Shown here piece after piece: positions 56,501-58,303 of a stretch of 64,000 nucleotides of DNA. Positions within the stretch are counted from its first letter, which is position 1, and each line of letters opens with the position of its first letter. The translations under genes and the position numbers were made by a program. Origin of the DNA: Lophius americanus (taxonomy: Eukaryota; Chordata; Actinopteri; Lophiiformes; Lophiidae); contig JBBDHG010000015.1 of the NCBI GenBank assembly GCA_037951165.1, positions 5,370,501-5,434,500 of the forward strand. The letters are read 5' to 3'. Under the pieces are notes generated by a model, which ran no database searches, had not been told where the DNA came from, and saw only the letters and a program-made list of their open reading frames with translations.

Positions 56501-58271
56501 ATGGCATTGCGAACAGCATAAAGTCCTCGGCGGCTGGGCAAGATGAAGAAACGTTCCAGAAGGTTCAGGCTGCAGGCGATGTCCTTCAAATGCAAGTCTG
56601 GAACACCAAAGGCAAACTGGGAAAATTGAAGGGGACAGGACATAAGCAAAAGTCCGTTATTTAAGCTGCTGCCTCTTACTGAACTTCAGAGGTCAGTATT
56701 TTCTGAATCCAAATGGCTTCTTACAGAATTGAAACATCCAAAGCTTTAAAGGTCAAAAACAGCATATATTTTGGGTGTGTTTCTTCTTTGAAGTTATAAT
56801 TCTTATTCTGCATTTACTTAACATTTTACTGGTCAACAGAGTATATGCAGTGGAGGCGGAAAAAAAGCAACATTTATATAACTGGATGAAATCATATTCA
56901 ATAGAAGTTATTATGAACAAATCAAAAGAAATTCCAGAAGGTCATTGAAATCCATCAGTCTGGACAAGATTCCAAAACTATTTCTAACTGCTGCGTATCT
57001 GCCTGCAGAAGATGCAAACAGGCATTCAGTATATACTTAAAAACACAGGATGTGCGGGTGGCAGAGTTGGGGTGGCATGTCTAGAAATGACAAGCATAGT
57101 TTCCAAAAGAGGTATGGATGTATGAGTGTCTGTGCTGTGCATTCATTTTTAAATTTCTTCCAGTTGTACTCCAGCCAGAAAAAGCCTATTCCTCAAACAC
57201 AAATATAGGAAGTTACTCGAGACACCGCAGACAATCAAGTCTTTACATGTTGCATATTTTATAAACCACAAATGCACATTATGTAATATCTGCCTCGAGG
57301 GGTCTGTCAATCCAAACAATGAAAATGAAAAAAACACAGTGATGAAGCAGCATGGGACCTTGGGAGCCTTCAGTGAAAATGTGTCTCATGCAACTCGTGG
57401 AAAAAGTGATGTCTTCAAATTTCCTAACGTTCTTCATCTTCAAAAGCGTTATTACCTTGAGTCGAAATATGTCATTCACCGGGTTTCAACATTGTCGGAA
57501 ATATTGGGTAGATAAAAACTACTTAAAACTAAAGTATTATACAGTGAAGGCCATTTTACACATATTAATGTGCAAATTAGGCATATCATATGGACACCTG
57601 GACTGTTTCACTTTGTGAACCTGGACTGTTTAACAGTGTGAATCCTTAAAGCATATAGTAGCAGATTAAAACAAATTTAAGGGGTGTATTTGATTTGATG
57701 TCTTTGTGACAAGCAACAATAATTTTCATGTTTTTCACATGTGATTTGATGTCTTTGATGTCTTTATGGTAAGTAACTATGTTTTTGACATGTGACTAGA
57801 TGTCTACGATGTCTTTTTGACATGTAATAGATGTCTCTGTTTTTTTTCAACATAGAACTTGATGTATTTGATATCTTTGTGGCAAGTAACTATCTTTTTC
57901 ATGTTTTTGACATGTGACTAGATGTCTTTGATGTCTTTGTGACATGTAACTTGATGTCTTTGATGGTGTTATGGTAAGTAACCATGTTTTTGAAATGTGT
58001 CTTAGATGTATTTTTGACATTTAAGTTGATGTCTTCGATGTCTTTCGACCTGGAACTTGATTTTTTTTTCTGGCAAGTAACGACGTTTTTGATGTTTTTG
58101 AAAATTGACTTGATGTGTTTGACTTCTTTGTTGCAAGTAACTGTTTCCCTTTTATTTCCCAAACACAGCAATGCAGGTTGATTGTGAAAACTTCCCTGCA
58201 TTGACACATGAATGAATATCTCAAAAGAAGTGTTGAATTAAGGCTTTACATTGTATCTTCGTGTATGCGTT

Positions 58272-58303
<32 letters not shown>

